Shown here in pieces: positions 16,809 through 25,879 of a stretch of DNA of 64,000 nucleotides. Position numbers and translations under genes: made by a program. Each line of letters begins with the position of its first letter. Position 1 is the first letter of the stretch. The notes below the pieces were generated by a model. The model did no database searches. It had not been told where the DNA came from and was given only the letters and a program-made list of their open reading frames with translations. The stretch comes from Alkalihalobacillus bogoriensis ATCC BAA-922 (GTDB taxonomy: Bacteria; Bacillota; Bacilli; Bacillales; Bacillaceae_F). Where the stretch lies: positions 248,001 to 312,000 of the forward strand of contig NZ_JHYI01000006.1 of NCBI RefSeq assembly GCF_000621445.1, given 5' to 3'.

Positions 16809-18944
16809 TTATTGAAACATCATCATCGTCGTTAACGGCTTTACATGAATTTTCTCGTCTTCTACAATATACAATGGTAACAAACTAACGGTTTCTTCGT
16901 CAATGACAATATGCCACTGTCCAAGATATGGTAGTGAAACTTCGATAGTTGACCAACTACCATTATGGATGACAACAATGTTATTCCAACTATCAATTTC
17001 ATATAAATCATTCATGAGATAAGCAACGACATGGTCTGGAGCTGGTAATGGTTGAATATGCTTTTTAATTTCAGCTGTTGTTTTTAATCGAAAAGCTGGA
17101 TGTGCCTTTCGAAGGGCAATTAAATTTTTTACATACGTCACATCTTTTTTAAATTGTTCTTTTCTATCCCAATCTAGCTGATTGATGGAATCTGGTGAGT
17201 TATAGCTGTTTTCTACGCCTTGTTTTGTTCGAAAAAACTCTTGACCTGCATGTAGGAAAGGGACACCTTGAGCGAGTAACACAAGTGCCGTACCTAACCG
17301 ATGCATCTTCCTTCTTACATTTTCTTCTTCTGTTTCATTTGTAAACGATAATTTATCCCAAACGGTGTAATTATCATGACATTCCATATAATTAATTGAC
17401 TGAGCTGGGTTCGTAAATAATCCTTCATTTTGAAACCCGGTACTTCCACAAAGTCCCTCCAGTATCTCACCGACGGTTTCTTTATTTCCGTTAATAAACC
17501 CTCGATCACTTTTGTGAAAAGAACTTCCTCTAATAACATCACGAAAACGGTCATTAAAAAATGAAATCGTTGGTACTTCTTTAGCATTTTTGATTGTCGC
17601 TTTTTTCTCAAAAGGCAATGGAGTTGGCAAATCCCAACCTTCACCTAAAAGAAGTAAATCGGGACGAATATCTTTCAGCTCGTTTTCAATTATACGGACT
17701 GTCTCCAAATCAAATATACCCATCAAATCAAAGCGAAATCCGTCTATCTTATATTCTCTAACCCAATATTTCAAGCAATCTAAGATAAATTTTCGGACCA
17801 TTTTTCGTTCTGATGCAATGTCGTTTCCTACACCTGTTCCATTTGCCATTTCACCGTTTTCTTCATAGCGAAAGTAATAGCCTGGTACAATTTTTTCAAA
17901 ATCTGATGATTCCCAAATATAGACATGGTTAAACACGACATCTAATATGACTTTTATTCCGTGTTCATGTAATGTCACTATCATTTGTTTTAATTCTTTT
18001 ATTCTAACTCTTCCATCCAATGGATTTGTAGAGTAACTTCCTTCCACTGCAAAATAATGGATTGGGTCATATCCCCAATTATAGTGCTGATTAGGATTCA
18101 TTTCATCAACACTTCCAAAATCATGTAGAGGTAATAATTCGACATGTGTTACTCCAAGTTCGACTAAATAGTCGAGTCCTGTTTTCGTTCCTTTTTTTCC
18201 CTTTGTCTTTGTTTCAGTGAACCCTAAAAACTTACCTTTATGTTTAATTCCACTATGAGAATGAATGGAAAAGTCCCTAATATGGACTTCATAAATAATC
18301 GCGTCTTGCTTTTCCACAACAGGTAACAAGTAGTCCGTTACTTGATACTTCTCCATGTCTACTATTACACCTTTTTCTCCATTTACCGTTACAGCCTGAA
18401 CATATGGGTCGACAGCTTCATTCCATACATGTTGAGTATAAAGTTGATATGTAAAACACCAATTTTCCCAATCACCGGGTATTGTTGTTGTCCAAACCCC
18501 TTTTGCTTTCCGTGTAAATGGAAAACGTAAACCTTTATTATCAGTAGCCTTTTCAAATAATGTGACTTGAACCTCTGTTGCTGTTGGTGCCCATACTGTA
18601 AACGATGTAGACGTTTTCGTATAGCATACACCTAAGTCATCTCCATCATAATAATATAGGTTGTCAAAATCTCTCGTTCGAACAACTTCACCAATAATGA
18701 CAGGAAGTTGCTCGTGATTGTAATGCAATATATAATTGTATCCCATCTCGATATTATTCATTGTTTGTATCGATAACTGAACAACTCGATTCTTTAAGCT
18801 AAAATGAACGTGTTGGATCGGAACAGTATCACCGTCTTCTCTCTTTAATTCTATACTGATTTCTTGCTGATAGGAATCAATCGGAACACTCGCTTTTATC
18901 TCGTTCAGTTTTATCATTTCTGCACAAGGTTTTATCGTCTCCAT
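16809..18944 (-). CDS. amyX: Type I pullulanase
   Basis: 711 residues, close to B. subtilis AmyX. It cleaves alpha-1,6 branches in pullulan, starch and glycogen. An N-terminal carbohydrate-binding and CBM48-like part (about 1-215) precedes the GH13 barrel. The type I signature YNWGYDP is near residue 290, the first barrel His in DVVFNHVY, the nucleophile in GFRFDLMG (about Asp404), the acid in LLGEGW (about Glu434) and the third acid in MECHDNYT. No signal peptide is seen, so it acts in the cytosol on internal glucans. It is transcribed alone. Confidence 0.95.
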   Translation of the reverse strand: METIKPCAEMIKLNEIKASVPIDSYQQEISIELKREDGDTVPIQHVHFSLKNRVVQLSIQTMNNIEMGYNYILHYNHEQLPVIIGEVVRTRDFDNLYYYDGDDLGVCYTKTSTSFTVWAPTATEVQVTLFEKATDNKGLRFPFTRKAKGVWTTTIPGDWENWCFTYQLYTQHVWNEAVDPYVQAVTVNGEKGVIVDMEKYQVTDYLLPVVEKQDAIIYEVHIRDFSIHSHSGIKHKGKFLGFTETKTKGKKGTKTGLDYLVELGVTHVELLPLHDFGSVDEMNPNQHYNWGYDPIHYFAVEGSYSTNPLDGRVRIKELKQMIVTLHEHGIKVILDVVFNHVYIWESSDFEKIVPGYYFRYEENGEMANGTGVGNDIASERKMVRKFILDCLKYWVREYKIDGFRFDLMGIFDLETVRIIENELKDIRPDLLLLGEGWDLPTPLPFEKKATIKNAKEVPTISFFNDRFRDVIRGSSFHKSDRGFINGNKETVGEILEGLCGSTGFQNEGLFTNPAQSINYMECHDNYTVWDKLSFTNETEEENVRRKMHRLGTALVLLAQGVPFLHAGQEFFRTKQGVENSYNSPDSINQLDWDRKEQFKKDVTYVKNLIALRKAHPAFRLKTTAEIKKHIQPLPAPDHVVAYLMNDLYEIDSWNNIVVIHNGSWSTIEVSLPYLGQWHIVIDEETVSLLPLYIVEDEKIHVKPLTTMMMFQ

Positions 18945-19064
18945 TACTTCCTCCCGTAACTAGAAATTATCCTTCTTTAAAAATCTTTGCAATACAAACA
19001 TGAATCGTCTATTATTACTAAATATAGAAATCAAGCGCAATTGATATGATGGAGGATTAATGAC

Positions 19065-19931
19065 ATGTTACATACAAACGAGAATCGAGCAACTTTACTG
19101 CTCTCTTGCCCTGACCGTCCGGGAATTGTTGCAGCCGTTTCGAATTTTCTATATTCGAACAATGCAAATATTGTTCAATCAGACCAATACTCAACAGACC
19201 CAGAAAACGGGATGTTTTACATGAGAGTTGAATTTGATTTACCGAATTTCGACCATTCATTTTTAACGATAAAAAAGGAATTTGAGCCCATTGCACAAAC
19301 ATATGAGATTGACTGGCGCTTAGCGAGTGCCAAACGAATGAAACGCATGGCCATCTTTGTTTCCAAAGAAGATCATTGTCTTCTAGAGTTGTTGTGGAAA
19401 TGGCGTGCTGGCGAACTTTTTGTGGATATTCCACTTGTGATAAGTAATCACTCCGACTTACAGCAAACCGTTGAATCGTACGGTATCCCTTTCTATTATA
19501 TTCCTGTTTCAAAAGAAACAAAACAAGAAGCTGAAGCGAAACAAATTGAACTTATCCAAGATCACAACATCGACTTTATTGTACTTGCACGTTATATGCA
19601 AATTTTATCATCTGATTTTGTTCAGCAATTTCCAAAACAAATTATTAATATTCATCATTCATTTTTGCCAGCCTTTATCGGTGCAAACCCTTATGCAAAA
19701 GCATTTAGTCGCGGCGTTAAGCTAATCGGAGCAACCGCTCATTATGTCACAGATGATTTAGACGAAGGTCCCATTATTGAACAAGATGTATTGCGGGTCA
19801 ATCACCGCTATACCGTTGAACAGCTAAGAGTGGCAGGGAGAAATGTGGAAAGACTCACATTATCAAGAGCTGTTGCCTGGCATATTGAAGACAGATTAAT
19901 CGTGTTCGGAAACAAAACGATTGTTTTTTAA
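19065..19931 (+). CDS. purU: Formyltetrahydrofolate deformylase
   Basis: 288 residues. PurU hydrolyses 10-formyl-THF to THF and formate, balancing one-carbon pools. An N-terminal ACT domain (about 9-85, LLSCPDRPGIVAAVSNFLY) senses amino acids. The formyltransferase domain (about 90-285) has the catalytic His in INIHHSFLPAFIGANPY and the Asp in DEGPIIEQDV. ATG 19065 follows GGAGG. It is monocistronic. Confidence 0.95.
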   Translation: MLHTNENRATLLLSCPDRPGIVAAVSNFLYSNNANIVQSDQYSTDPENGMFYMRVEFDLPNFDHSFLTIKKEFEPIAQTYEIDWRLASAKRMKRMAIFVSKEDHCLLELLWKWRAGELFVDIPLVISNHSDLQQTVESYGIPFYYIPVSKETKQEAEAKQIELIQDHNIDFIVLARYMQILSSDFVQQFPKQIINIHHSFLPAFIGANPYAKAFSRGVKLIGATAHYVTDDLDEGPIIEQDVLRVNHRYTVEQLRVAGRNVERLTLSRAVAWHIEDRLIVFGNKTIVF

Positions 19932-19934
19932 AAC

Positions 19935-20049
19935 GTAAAGAAAAACGCGGGATCGTCTTTTCATTTCAAGCGAAGTGCGCAGCCTTCGCTCTTCTAGAAT
20001 AAGCTTTCAAAGCTTCATTGCTAAACCAAAATTTTTATGCTTTCTTATC
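19935..20049 (+). repeat. Structured repeat copy with internal deletion
   Basis: Same ends as the full copy at 8421. The middle, including the ACCCCAAG hairpin, is missing: the sequence passes directly from AGCGAAGTGCG to CAGCCTTCGCTC. GTGCG occurs at both edges of the missing part in full copies. Confidence 0.85.
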
Positions 20050-20054
20050 ATTGT

Positions 20055-20086
20055 AAAAAGACTAGCCAGGAGCTAGTCTTTTTTAA
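20055..20086 (+). terminator. purU terminator
   Basis: AAAAAGACTAGC (20055-20066) pairs with GCTAGTCTTTTT (20072-20083), then TAAG. It lies beyond the truncated repeat that follows purU. Confidence 0.85.
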
Positions 20087-20217
20087 GATAGAGTCGTGAT
20101 TTCGTAACGGCCATCTATTCCCACTACTTCAAGAAATTGATACCCTTTTTCATGTTTTACGGTCATCAATTCCGTTATTACACGAAAACAGCAGCAAAAA
20201 CCTTCTTTTTTATTCAT
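20083..20217 (-). CDS. Possible small protein or gene remnant
   Basis: 44 codons from ATG 20217 to TAA 20083. The peptide has a Cys triplet (EGFCCCFRVITELM) and an ordered-looking C-terminus (KGYQFLEVVGIDGRYEITTL). No clear SD precedes the ATG and a repeat motif lies immediately upstream. It may be the tail of a longer lost gene rather than a working one. Confidence 0.35.
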   Translation of the reverse strand: MNKKEGFCCCFRVITELMTVKHEKGYQFLEVVGIDGRYEITTLS

Positions 20218-20220
20218 TTA

Positions 20221-20287
20221 CCAGAACTTATGTCCGATAGACCTCACCAAACCGTACTTTTTTGAAAATAGCGGAACCTATGTCCGC
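20221..20287. repeat. Half-element of the GGACAT/TTCCG repeat family
   Basis: Two inverted-orientation motif copies (CCAGAACTTATGTCCGATAG at 20221-20240 and AATAGCGGAACCTATGTCCG at 20267-20286) are 46 bp apart. No forward partners are near. Confidence 0.65.
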
Positions 20288-20310
20288 AACAACAAAACGA
20301 ATCGTTAGTT

Positions 20311-20622
20311 CTATTTCCATTCCCGAATAATTGCATTAATGTCTTCAAATTCTTTTAGAGTCATGGCTGATTGAATGTTAATATTGTCCGAGCCTTCATT
20401 AGGAATGCGTAATTGACTAATTTTTCGTTTTTCTTTCCAGAGCGTAACCGCTTCAATTAAACCTTCTTTTGCCTGTTTGTAAGTATCGCCATAACTTACG
20501 CAGCCGGGTAACTCTTTTATTTCAATCGAATATTCAATCCCGCCTTGCCAATCCATTTCTTGTCTTACTAGCCATGTATATTGCTTCTGATTCTGCATTG
20601 TTGTCTGATTCTCCCGCTGCAT
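20311..20622 (-). CDS. Solo HicB-like antitoxin-fold protein
   Basis: 103 residues from ATG 20622, which follows AAGGTG; GTG 20631 is a weaker option. The HicB-type partial RNase H fold is suggested by YSIEIKELPGCVSYGDTYKQAKEGLIEAVTLW (about 30-60), the typical 'LPGC.s.GdT..EA..n..eAi..w' pattern. The C-terminal part (about 70-100) may be a small DNA-binding tail. No HicA-type toxin ORF is adjacent on either side, so it is either an orphan antitoxin or a regulator of another process. Confidence 0.72.
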   Translation of the reverse strand: MQRENQTTMQNQKQYTWLVRQEMDWQGGIEYSIEIKELPGCVSYGDTYKQAKEGLIEAVTLWKEKRKISQLRIPNEGSDNINIQSAMTLKEFEDINAIIREWK

Positions 20623-20642
20623 GATAGTCACCTTCCATTACA

Positions 20643-20670
20643 AATCCCTCCAATAATTGGAGGGATTATG
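20643..20670 (-). terminator. Hairpin between the NERD-like and HicB-like genes
   Basis: AATCCCTCCAA (20643-20653) pairs with TTGGAGGGATT (20657-20667) around a 3-base loop. The downstream T tract is weak, so read-through is possible. Confidence 0.55.
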
Positions 20671-20685
20671 ATGTTTTATCCTTTT

Positions 20686-21612
20686 TTATTCGTCCTCTAT
20701 CACTTCTTGCCGTTTGTAGGCGGTTGTATGGCAATAGTGCAACAGTGCTTTCGTTACTTTTATTTGGGTACTTTTAATCGGTGTTGGTTGCCTCACAATT
20801 TTTTCGAACCATTGTGCATATACCCTCCTATCAACAATTTCAAAAGGCATATTTGCACTTGAATAATCAACGATATGATTTGGAGCAAGCACGATTTTTT
20901 TTATTGGGAAGTTCACATCTTCCGTAGCTAATATGTCGACTAGGATACCCGCCATCCGATTTAACGCAAGATAAGGACTGAGCACTTTTTTTTCCTTCCC
21001 ACTTCGATACTCCGTCCAAAACCGTTCTGAACTTCCTTCAAATAAGCTATTATCTTGTCCTTCCAATACAACGATACAATAAATCGTAGTGGGACCAATC
21101 AAGACAATATCAAAATCAATCGGCGCCTGTTTGATTAAAAAAATCGGCCGATACATTAAAAAATAATTATCCGGAATATTTAATGTTAATGTTCGCAAAA
21201 GTTCATCATACTTATACTTTGGATTCATTCTAGACTGTTCCATCAAAGATGTACTTGCCCACCTTAACTGCGACAAAAACAACTCATTTCTAAACATAGC
21301 TTTAAGATCTTCAATCGTTCTCACCCGTTCCCGTAACGGCGGTTCAACTGAAGTTTCTTCTATAATTGAGAACTCTTGTTTTGTTGTACGAAAGCTAGTT
21401 AATTTTTGAATGGCCTTTTTCCATTTCGACTGTTCCTGTTCCTCGGCAACGAAAGGCTCTACCTCAGCATTTAAAGGACTCTCGCCTAACTCCCATTCCA
21501 ATTTCAAATTATGCCATCGCTCTTTTTTTAACCTAGTAAATTGACTAGGGTAACGATGAATGTCAAATTGATACCTGGAAATATAATCTTCCAATTTTAT
21601 TAAATGAGCCAC
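20686..21612 (-). CDS. NERD-domain-like (nuclease-related) protein
   Basis: 308 residues, soluble. The central region FDIVLIGPTTIYCIVVLEGQ (about 165-185) resembles the core strand of NERD domains, which belong to the PD-(D/E)xK nuclease superfamily, followed by ERFWTEYRSGKEKKV where a short charged insertion is usual. The typical ExK is not clear (VLEGQD occupies that place), so catalysis is doubtful. GTG at 21612 follows GGAGG at ten bases. Bacillus genomes carry similar proteins of unknown role. The HicB-like gene follows it. Confidence 0.55.
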   Translation of the reverse strand: MAHLIKLEDYISRYQFDIHRYPSQFTRLKKERWHNLKLEWELGESPLNAEVEPFVAEEQEQSKWKKAIQKLTSFRTTKQEFSIIEETSVEPPLRERVRTIEDLKAMFRNELFLSQLRWASTSLMEQSRMNPKYKYDELLRTLTLNIPDNYFLMYRPIFLIKQAPIDFDIVLIGPTTIYCIVVLEGQDNSLFEGSSERFWTEYRSGKEKKVLSPYLALNRMAGILVDILATEDVNFPIKKIVLAPNHIVDYSSANMPFEIVDRRVYAQWFEKIVRQPTPIKSTQIKVTKALLHYCHTTAYKRQEVIEDE

Positions 21613-21656
21613 AAACGTTGTACCTCCATTGTTGTCATTCCTTTACTTATTATACC

Positions 21657-22370
21657 TTAATATAAGAAAAATACGAACACAGGAATAATAACAGAAACAA
21701 TAACTGCACTTACAGTCATCGCAATCGTACTAATAGCACCTTCTTGTTCACTAAGCTCCATCGCTTTCGCAGTTCCAATCGCATGTGACGCCGTTCCCAT
21801 TCCAACCCCTCGTCCTACAACATCGTTTACCTTGCACCACCGTAGGAGTAGCGGACCACCGACAGCCCCACTAATCCCTGCAAACATTACAAAAATAGCT
21901 GTAAGCGGACTTGCGCCACCGATCGTTTGCGCTATATCCATCGCAACTGGAGTCGTCACAGACTTTGGTAATAAAGAAAACATAACTTCCTTCTCGATAT
22001 TGAGCCAGTACGCAAACTGGAAACCGGTGTACACTCCGACAATCGATCCTACTCCAACTCCTACACATACCGGAACAATGTATTTTGTAAATAACGCTCT
22101 TTGTTTATACAATGGATATCCTAATGCGACAACTGCTGGGCCAAGTAAATGCTCGATCCATTTGCCACCTTGTTGATATGTTTCATAAGGAATTTCAAAG
22201 AATACTAGAATGAATACGATGAACAGCGTCCCTGTTAAAATCGGCAAGGTAAGTGGACTCGGATATTTTTTATATAACACTTTCCCTAGTATATAAACAG
22301 CTAGCGTCATCATAATAAACAAGAAACTGACAAATACGTTACCCATCAGACTGCTCCTTTTTTTGGACAA
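21657..22370 (-). CDS. LrgB/CidB family membrane protein
   Basis: 237 residues, seven to eight hydrophobic segments. The family hallmark stretch is present: SLLPKSVTTPVAMDIAQTIGG (about 133-153) and later GVGMGTASHAIGTAKAMEL. LrgB/CidB proteins act with an LrgA/CidA holin-like partner. They were linked to autolysis control and more recently to pyruvate or glycolate transport. The start overlaps the lrgA-like gene end by 32 bases, so the two are cotranslated. Confidence 0.9.
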   Translation of the reverse strand: MSKKRSSLMGNVFVSFLFIMMTLAVYILGKVLYKKYPSPLTLPILTGTLFIVFILVFFEIPYETYQQGGKWIEHLLGPAVVALGYPLYKQRALFTKYIVPVCVGVGVGSIVGVYTGFQFAYWLNIEKEVMFSLLPKSVTTPVAMDIAQTIGGASPLTAIFVMFAGISGAVGGPLLLRWCKVNDVVGRGVGMGTASHAIGTAKAMELSEQEGAISTIAMTVSAVIVSVIIPVFVFFLY

Positions 22371-22707
22371 GCCATTTTGTTGTCAGACCTGCAACTACTA
22401 TGACTATAACCGTACTAAAAATGGCTATGAAAACTAAAAATATGCCCGTGCCAGAAAATAAATGGACAAAACCGATAACTCCTGCTGTGACTGGTAAAAA
22501 AAGGAGCGGCATATGCCGCAACAATAATGACGTCCCTTCTTCAATCCAGTTCGGTTGAATGACTTTAAAAAATAAAAGCAGAAAAAAAAGTAACATCCCA
22601 ACAATACTTCCAGGAATCGGTAAATCAAGTCGTGTTTGGATTTGTACCCCGATAAAAAATAAACTATATAAAATCATAATATGGACCATTATCCGGATGA
22701 TGGACAT
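22339..22707 (-). CDS. LrgA/CidA family holin-like protein
   Basis: 122 residues from ATG 22707, preceded by AGGGGGAA at seven bases; longer in-frame forms would run into the thpR gene. Four hydrophobic segments are visible, with the family motif RLDLPIPGSIVGMLLFFLLL (about 24-43) and LLLRHMPLLFLPVTAGVI. It is the partner of the LrgB-like protein encoded downstream. No LytSR-type regulator is near. Confidence 0.9.
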   Translation of the reverse strand: MSIIRIMVHIMILYSLFFIGVQIQTRLDLPIPGSIVGMLLFFLLLFFKVIQPNWIEEGTSLLLRHMPLLFLPVTAGVIGFVHLFSGTGIFLVFIAIFSTVIVIVVAGLTTKWLVQKKEQSDG

Positions 22708-22720
22708 TGAGCCATTCCCC

Positions 22721-23281
22721 CTAGTTCTGAAAAGGAAATTGTAGAATCGCTTCATATTTTGGTGATCGCTGTAAATGAGTTTGGTATAATACCAATTCAT
22801 TTACTTGCCACGTGTTTACTTTATCTGTTAATGGCGTTAAAGGCAAATCAAAAGGTTGTTGTCCACTCCATTGCCTAGCAATTGTTATATGAGGTTTGTA
22901 TGCTCGAGTTTCGATTGTAAATCCCACCTCATAACATATTCTCGCCACCATGTGCTGAAGCTCGTGCAATGGGCTCGATTGCTCTACACCGCCCCAGAGA
23001 ATTCGGGGCCTTTCTGGCTTTCCAAAAACACCTAATGATGAAAGAGTAAGTTCAAATGGTTTGACATGAACTATTTTTTCTTTTAATCGATTATCTAGAG
23101 CTTGACGCTGTTCCTTTGTTGCATTACCCAAAAACACTAACGTAATATGATAATCTTCTTTATGGACCCACCTCTTGAATGTCCAATTCGAATGATGTTG
23201 TTCTCTCCAACGATGGATAATCTCTTTTATTTCTTTACTTATGGGAATAGCAAGAAAAAAATGTGTGTTTTCCATATTCAA
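22721..23281 (-). CDS. thpR: RNA 2',3'-cyclic phosphodiesterase (2'-5' RNA ligase family)
   Basis: 186 residues. The two HxTx motifs of the 2H phosphoesterase family are present: YHITLVFLG (about 45-53) and PHITIARQW (about 131-139). ThpR opens 2',3'-cyclic phosphates on RNA to 2'-phosphate and ligates tRNA halves in vitro. B. subtilis YtlP is the local counterpart. It may head a short operon with the lrgA/lrgB-like genes (13-bp gap). Confidence 0.9.
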   Translation of the reverse strand: MNMENTHFFLAIPISKEIKEIIHRWREQHHSNWTFKRWVHKEDYHITLVFLGNATKEQRQALDNRLKEKIVHVKPFELTLSSLGVFGKPERPRILWGGVEQSSPLHELQHMVARICYEVGFTIETRAYKPHITIARQWSGQQPFDLPLTPLTDKVNTWQVNELVLYQTHLQRSPKYEAILQFPFQN

Positions 23282-23457
23282 TTCCTTTCTAACTAAATTT
23301 TTTTATACGTCAAAGTAATCAGTGACTTTATTGTACCTAGTTATAACAAAAAGATTCTCACTCATTCATTGTAAAAGATATCGTCCACAATAGGAATGCT
23401 GTTCATAGTTATGGTAAACTAAAAATATGTTTGTTTTAAAAAAAGGAAGTGAAACTG

Positions 23458-24396
23458 ATGAGAGTCGTTCAAAATATGGCGGAATTAATTGGACAAACGC
23501 CACTCGTAAAGTTAAATAGAATTGATGATAAAAAGGGAGCAACTGTCTATTTAAAGCTTGAATTTTTTAATCCAAGCAAAAGTGTGAAAGACCGTGCCGC
23601 TTACCATATGATAACCGAAGCAGAAAAACAGGGGTTATTAAAACCTGGTGCAACCATTATTGAACCTACAAGTGGAAATACTGGCATTGGGTTAGCGATG
23701 AATGCGGCAGCAAAAGGCTATAAAGCGATTCTTGTTATGCCGGATACAATGACACAAGAACGAATTAATATTCTTAAAGCCTATGGAGCAGAAGTTGTGT
23801 TAACGGACGGCGATTTAAAAATGCCTGGAGCTATTGATAAAGCGCATCAACTTGTAAAGACAATTCCAAATTCATTTATGCCGATGCAATTTGAAAATAG
23901 TGCAAATCCCGATGCTCACCGTCATACAACTGCTGTTGAAATTAAAGAAGCGTTGGACAGTATTGGGAAACCATTATCTGCTTTTGTCGCAGCTTCTGGG
24001 ACTGGTGGTACGATTACAGGAACGGGAGAAGAGTTAAAAAAGTTTTATCCAAAGGCAACCGTTCATGTTGTCGAGCCTGCTGGTTCTCCTGTTTTATCTG
24101 GAGGAAAACCTGGCCCACATAAACTCGTTGGCACAAGCCCTGGATTTATTCCTGATATTTTAAATGAAGATGTGTATGATGAGATTTTTAAAATAAAAGA
24201 TGAAGAGGCGTATGAGACAACAATCGCATTATCACAACAAGAAGGCATTCTCGTCGGACCCTCTTCTGGTGCAGCGTGTTATGCTGCATTACAAGTCGCA
24301 AAGCGGTTAACTCCAGAAGATGTCGTCGTTGCGATTGTTTGTGATACTGGTGAACGCTATTTATCTACGGACTTATTCGATTTTGAAAATAAGTAA
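23458..24396 (+). CDS. Cysteine synthase family enzyme (O-acetylserine sulfhydrylase)
   Basis: 312 residues, PLP-dependent fold type II. The PLP lysine is in NPSKSVKDRAA (Lys44), the substrate loop is PTSGNTGIGLA, the phosphate-binding loop is ASGTGGTITGTGE and the PLP-ring Ser is in GPSSGAACYA. ATG 23458 follows AAAGGAAGTG. It forms cysteine from O-acetylserine and sulfide. It resembles the second CysK-like enzyme of B. subtilis (YtkP) as much as CysK itself, and only one copy is visible here, so no symbol is given. Confidence 0.92.
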   Translation: MRVVQNMAELIGQTPLVKLNRIDDKKGATVYLKLEFFNPSKSVKDRAAYHMITEAEKQGLLKPGATIIEPTSGNTGIGLAMNAAAKGYKAILVMPDTMTQERINILKAYGAEVVLTDGDLKMPGAIDKAHQLVKTIPNSFMPMQFENSANPDAHRHTTAVEIKEALDSIGKPLSAFVAASGTGGTITGTGEELKKFYPKATVHVVEPAGSPVLSGGKPGPHKLVGTSPGFIPDILNEDVYDEIFKIKDEEAYETTIALSQQEGILVGPSSGAACYAALQVAKRLTPEDVVVAIVCDTGERYLSTDLFDFENK

Positions 24397-24407
24397 TAAC
24401 AGCACTT

Positions 24408-24455
24408 AAAAAGGAGTTCCTTAGTAACCAGACTAAAGGGACTCCTTTTTTTATC
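24408..24455 (+). terminator. Terminator after the cysteine synthase gene
   Basis: AAAAAGGAGT (24408-24417) pairs with ACTCCTTTTT (24441-24450); further pairs extend the stem inward. T7 follows. It may also serve pepV in the other direction. Confidence 0.88.
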
Positions 24456-24466
24456 GTAAGAGAATA

Positions 24467-25879
24467 TTATTCTTTTGCTAATTCATAGATCGCTTCTGCG
24501 TATAAAGCGGTCGCTTTTAACAAGTCTTCAATGGATATATATTCATCCTTTTGGTGGGCAACATCTTTCCGACCTGGAAATAAAGGTCCAAATGCAACCC
24601 CTTCTTTTAAAGACCTTGCATACGTGCCTCCCCCTATTGATAATAACGTCGCTTTTTCGCCCATTTGCTTTTCGTACACTCGTTGTAATGTTTGAATTAG
24701 TGGCGAATCTTCTTTCACATAGTGAGGAGTAGAATGACTTAAGATGGTTAAGCGCATATTATATTCGTTCATCTTTTGCTGTAATTGCTTTTCAATAATC
24801 TCAAACGTATGTGTAACAGGATAACGAATCGTACAGCTAATTTTTCCCCCTTCATCTGAAGAAAAAGAAAACACACCCGGATTTATCGTTAAGTCTCCAC
24901 TTACTTTATCAGACCAAGTAATTCCTAATGCTTGACCTCTTGATTCATCAACTAAATAAGAAGTAATAAACTGTAAAAATGGATGAGGTTGTGAAAAGAA
25001 AGAATGTAAAAACTCACCAACATATGTTCCTGCATTTATTCCGTTTTTCGGCTCCATGCCATGTGCAGAAACGCCATAAACTCGAATATGTAATGCGTCA
25101 CCGTCTTTTTCCATGTGTCCTTCTAGATTACGCTTTTTAAGATACAGTTGAAATTGTTGTTCTATTTTTGCTTGAAGCTTTTGGTTTTTACACATTAATG
25201 TTGCTTCACAAAAATCAGGTACCATATTTACACGATGACCTGCTCGAAAAGTTAGGAGGGTAAGCTCTTCCTCGATTTTTTCATTTGCAGGAATTCCAAA
25301 CTCAATATCGGCAATACCTTTCTCTGCATGTATAATTGGAAAATCCGCATCAGGAGCAAACCCTGTTGTCGGCATTTCATCATGCTCAAAATAATGATCC
25401 ACACAACGCCATTCACTTTCTTCATCTGTTCCAATAATCATGCGTACTCGTTTTGATAAGGGAAGCTCTAATTCTTTCACGATTTTCATGGCAAAATAAG
25501 CGGCCATTGTCGGTCCTTTATCATCAATCGCCCCTCTTGCATATACATTTCCATTTCTTATTTCAGCAGCAAACGGTGGACTTGTCCAGCCATCTCCAGG
25601 TGGGACAACATCAATATGACAAAGTACGCCGACTAAGTCTTTTCCTTGCCCAAATTCTATTGTTCCAGCATATCCATCAAGATTTTTTATGGTAAATTGA
25701 TCCTCTTTACCTTTCGTTAACAAATAATTCAAAGCATTCATAATCCCTTTACCAAAAGGTTGTCCCTCTGTCGCTGTTTCTTCATCAAGGACGCTGTTTA
25801 TCTGCAAAAAGGCTTGAGTTGATCGGATGATTTCGTCTCTTCTTTTTTCCACTTCATTTGTAAAATTTATTGAGCTCAC
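24467..25879 (-). CDS. pepV: Dipeptidase PepV (M20 family)
   Basis: 470 residues, the PepV length. A di-zinc M20 peptidase that removes the N-terminal residue from dipeptides, including beta-Ala-dipeptides. Zinc ligands are seen in GVLCHIDVVPPGDGW (about 83-97), ARGAIDDKGPT (bridging Asp, about 115-125), GTDEESEW (catalytic Glu pair) and the C-terminal SIGGGTYARSL region. No signal peptide. B. subtilis YtjP is the equivalent. Confidence 0.93.
   Translation of the reverse strand: MSSINFTNEVEKRRDEIIRSTQAFLQINSVLDEETATEGQPFGKGIMNALNYLLTKGKEDQFTIKNLDGYAGTIEFGQGKDLVGVLCHIDVVPPGDGWTSPPFAAEIRNGNVYARGAIDDKGPTMAAYFAMKIVKELELPLSKRVRMIIGTDEESEWRCVDHYFEHDEMPTTGFAPDADFPIIHAEKGIADIEFGIPANEKIEEELTLLTFRAGHRVNMVPDFCEATLMCKNQKLQAKIEQQFQLYLKKRNLEGHMEKDGDALHIRVYGVSAHGMEPKNGINAGTYVGEFLHSFFSQPHPFLQFITSYLVDESRGQALGITWSDKVSGDLTINPGVFSFSSDEGGKISCTIRYPVTHTFEIIEKQLQQKMNEYNMRLTILSHSTPHYVKEDSPLIQTLQRVYEKQMGEKATLLSIGGGTYARSLKEGVAFGPLFPGRKDVAHQKDEYISIEDLLKATALYAEAIYELAKE

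Noticed and set aside
19057-19521. 154-codon minus-strand frame within purU
   Set aside because: It is antisense to a clear purU gene and has no recognisable domain or SD.
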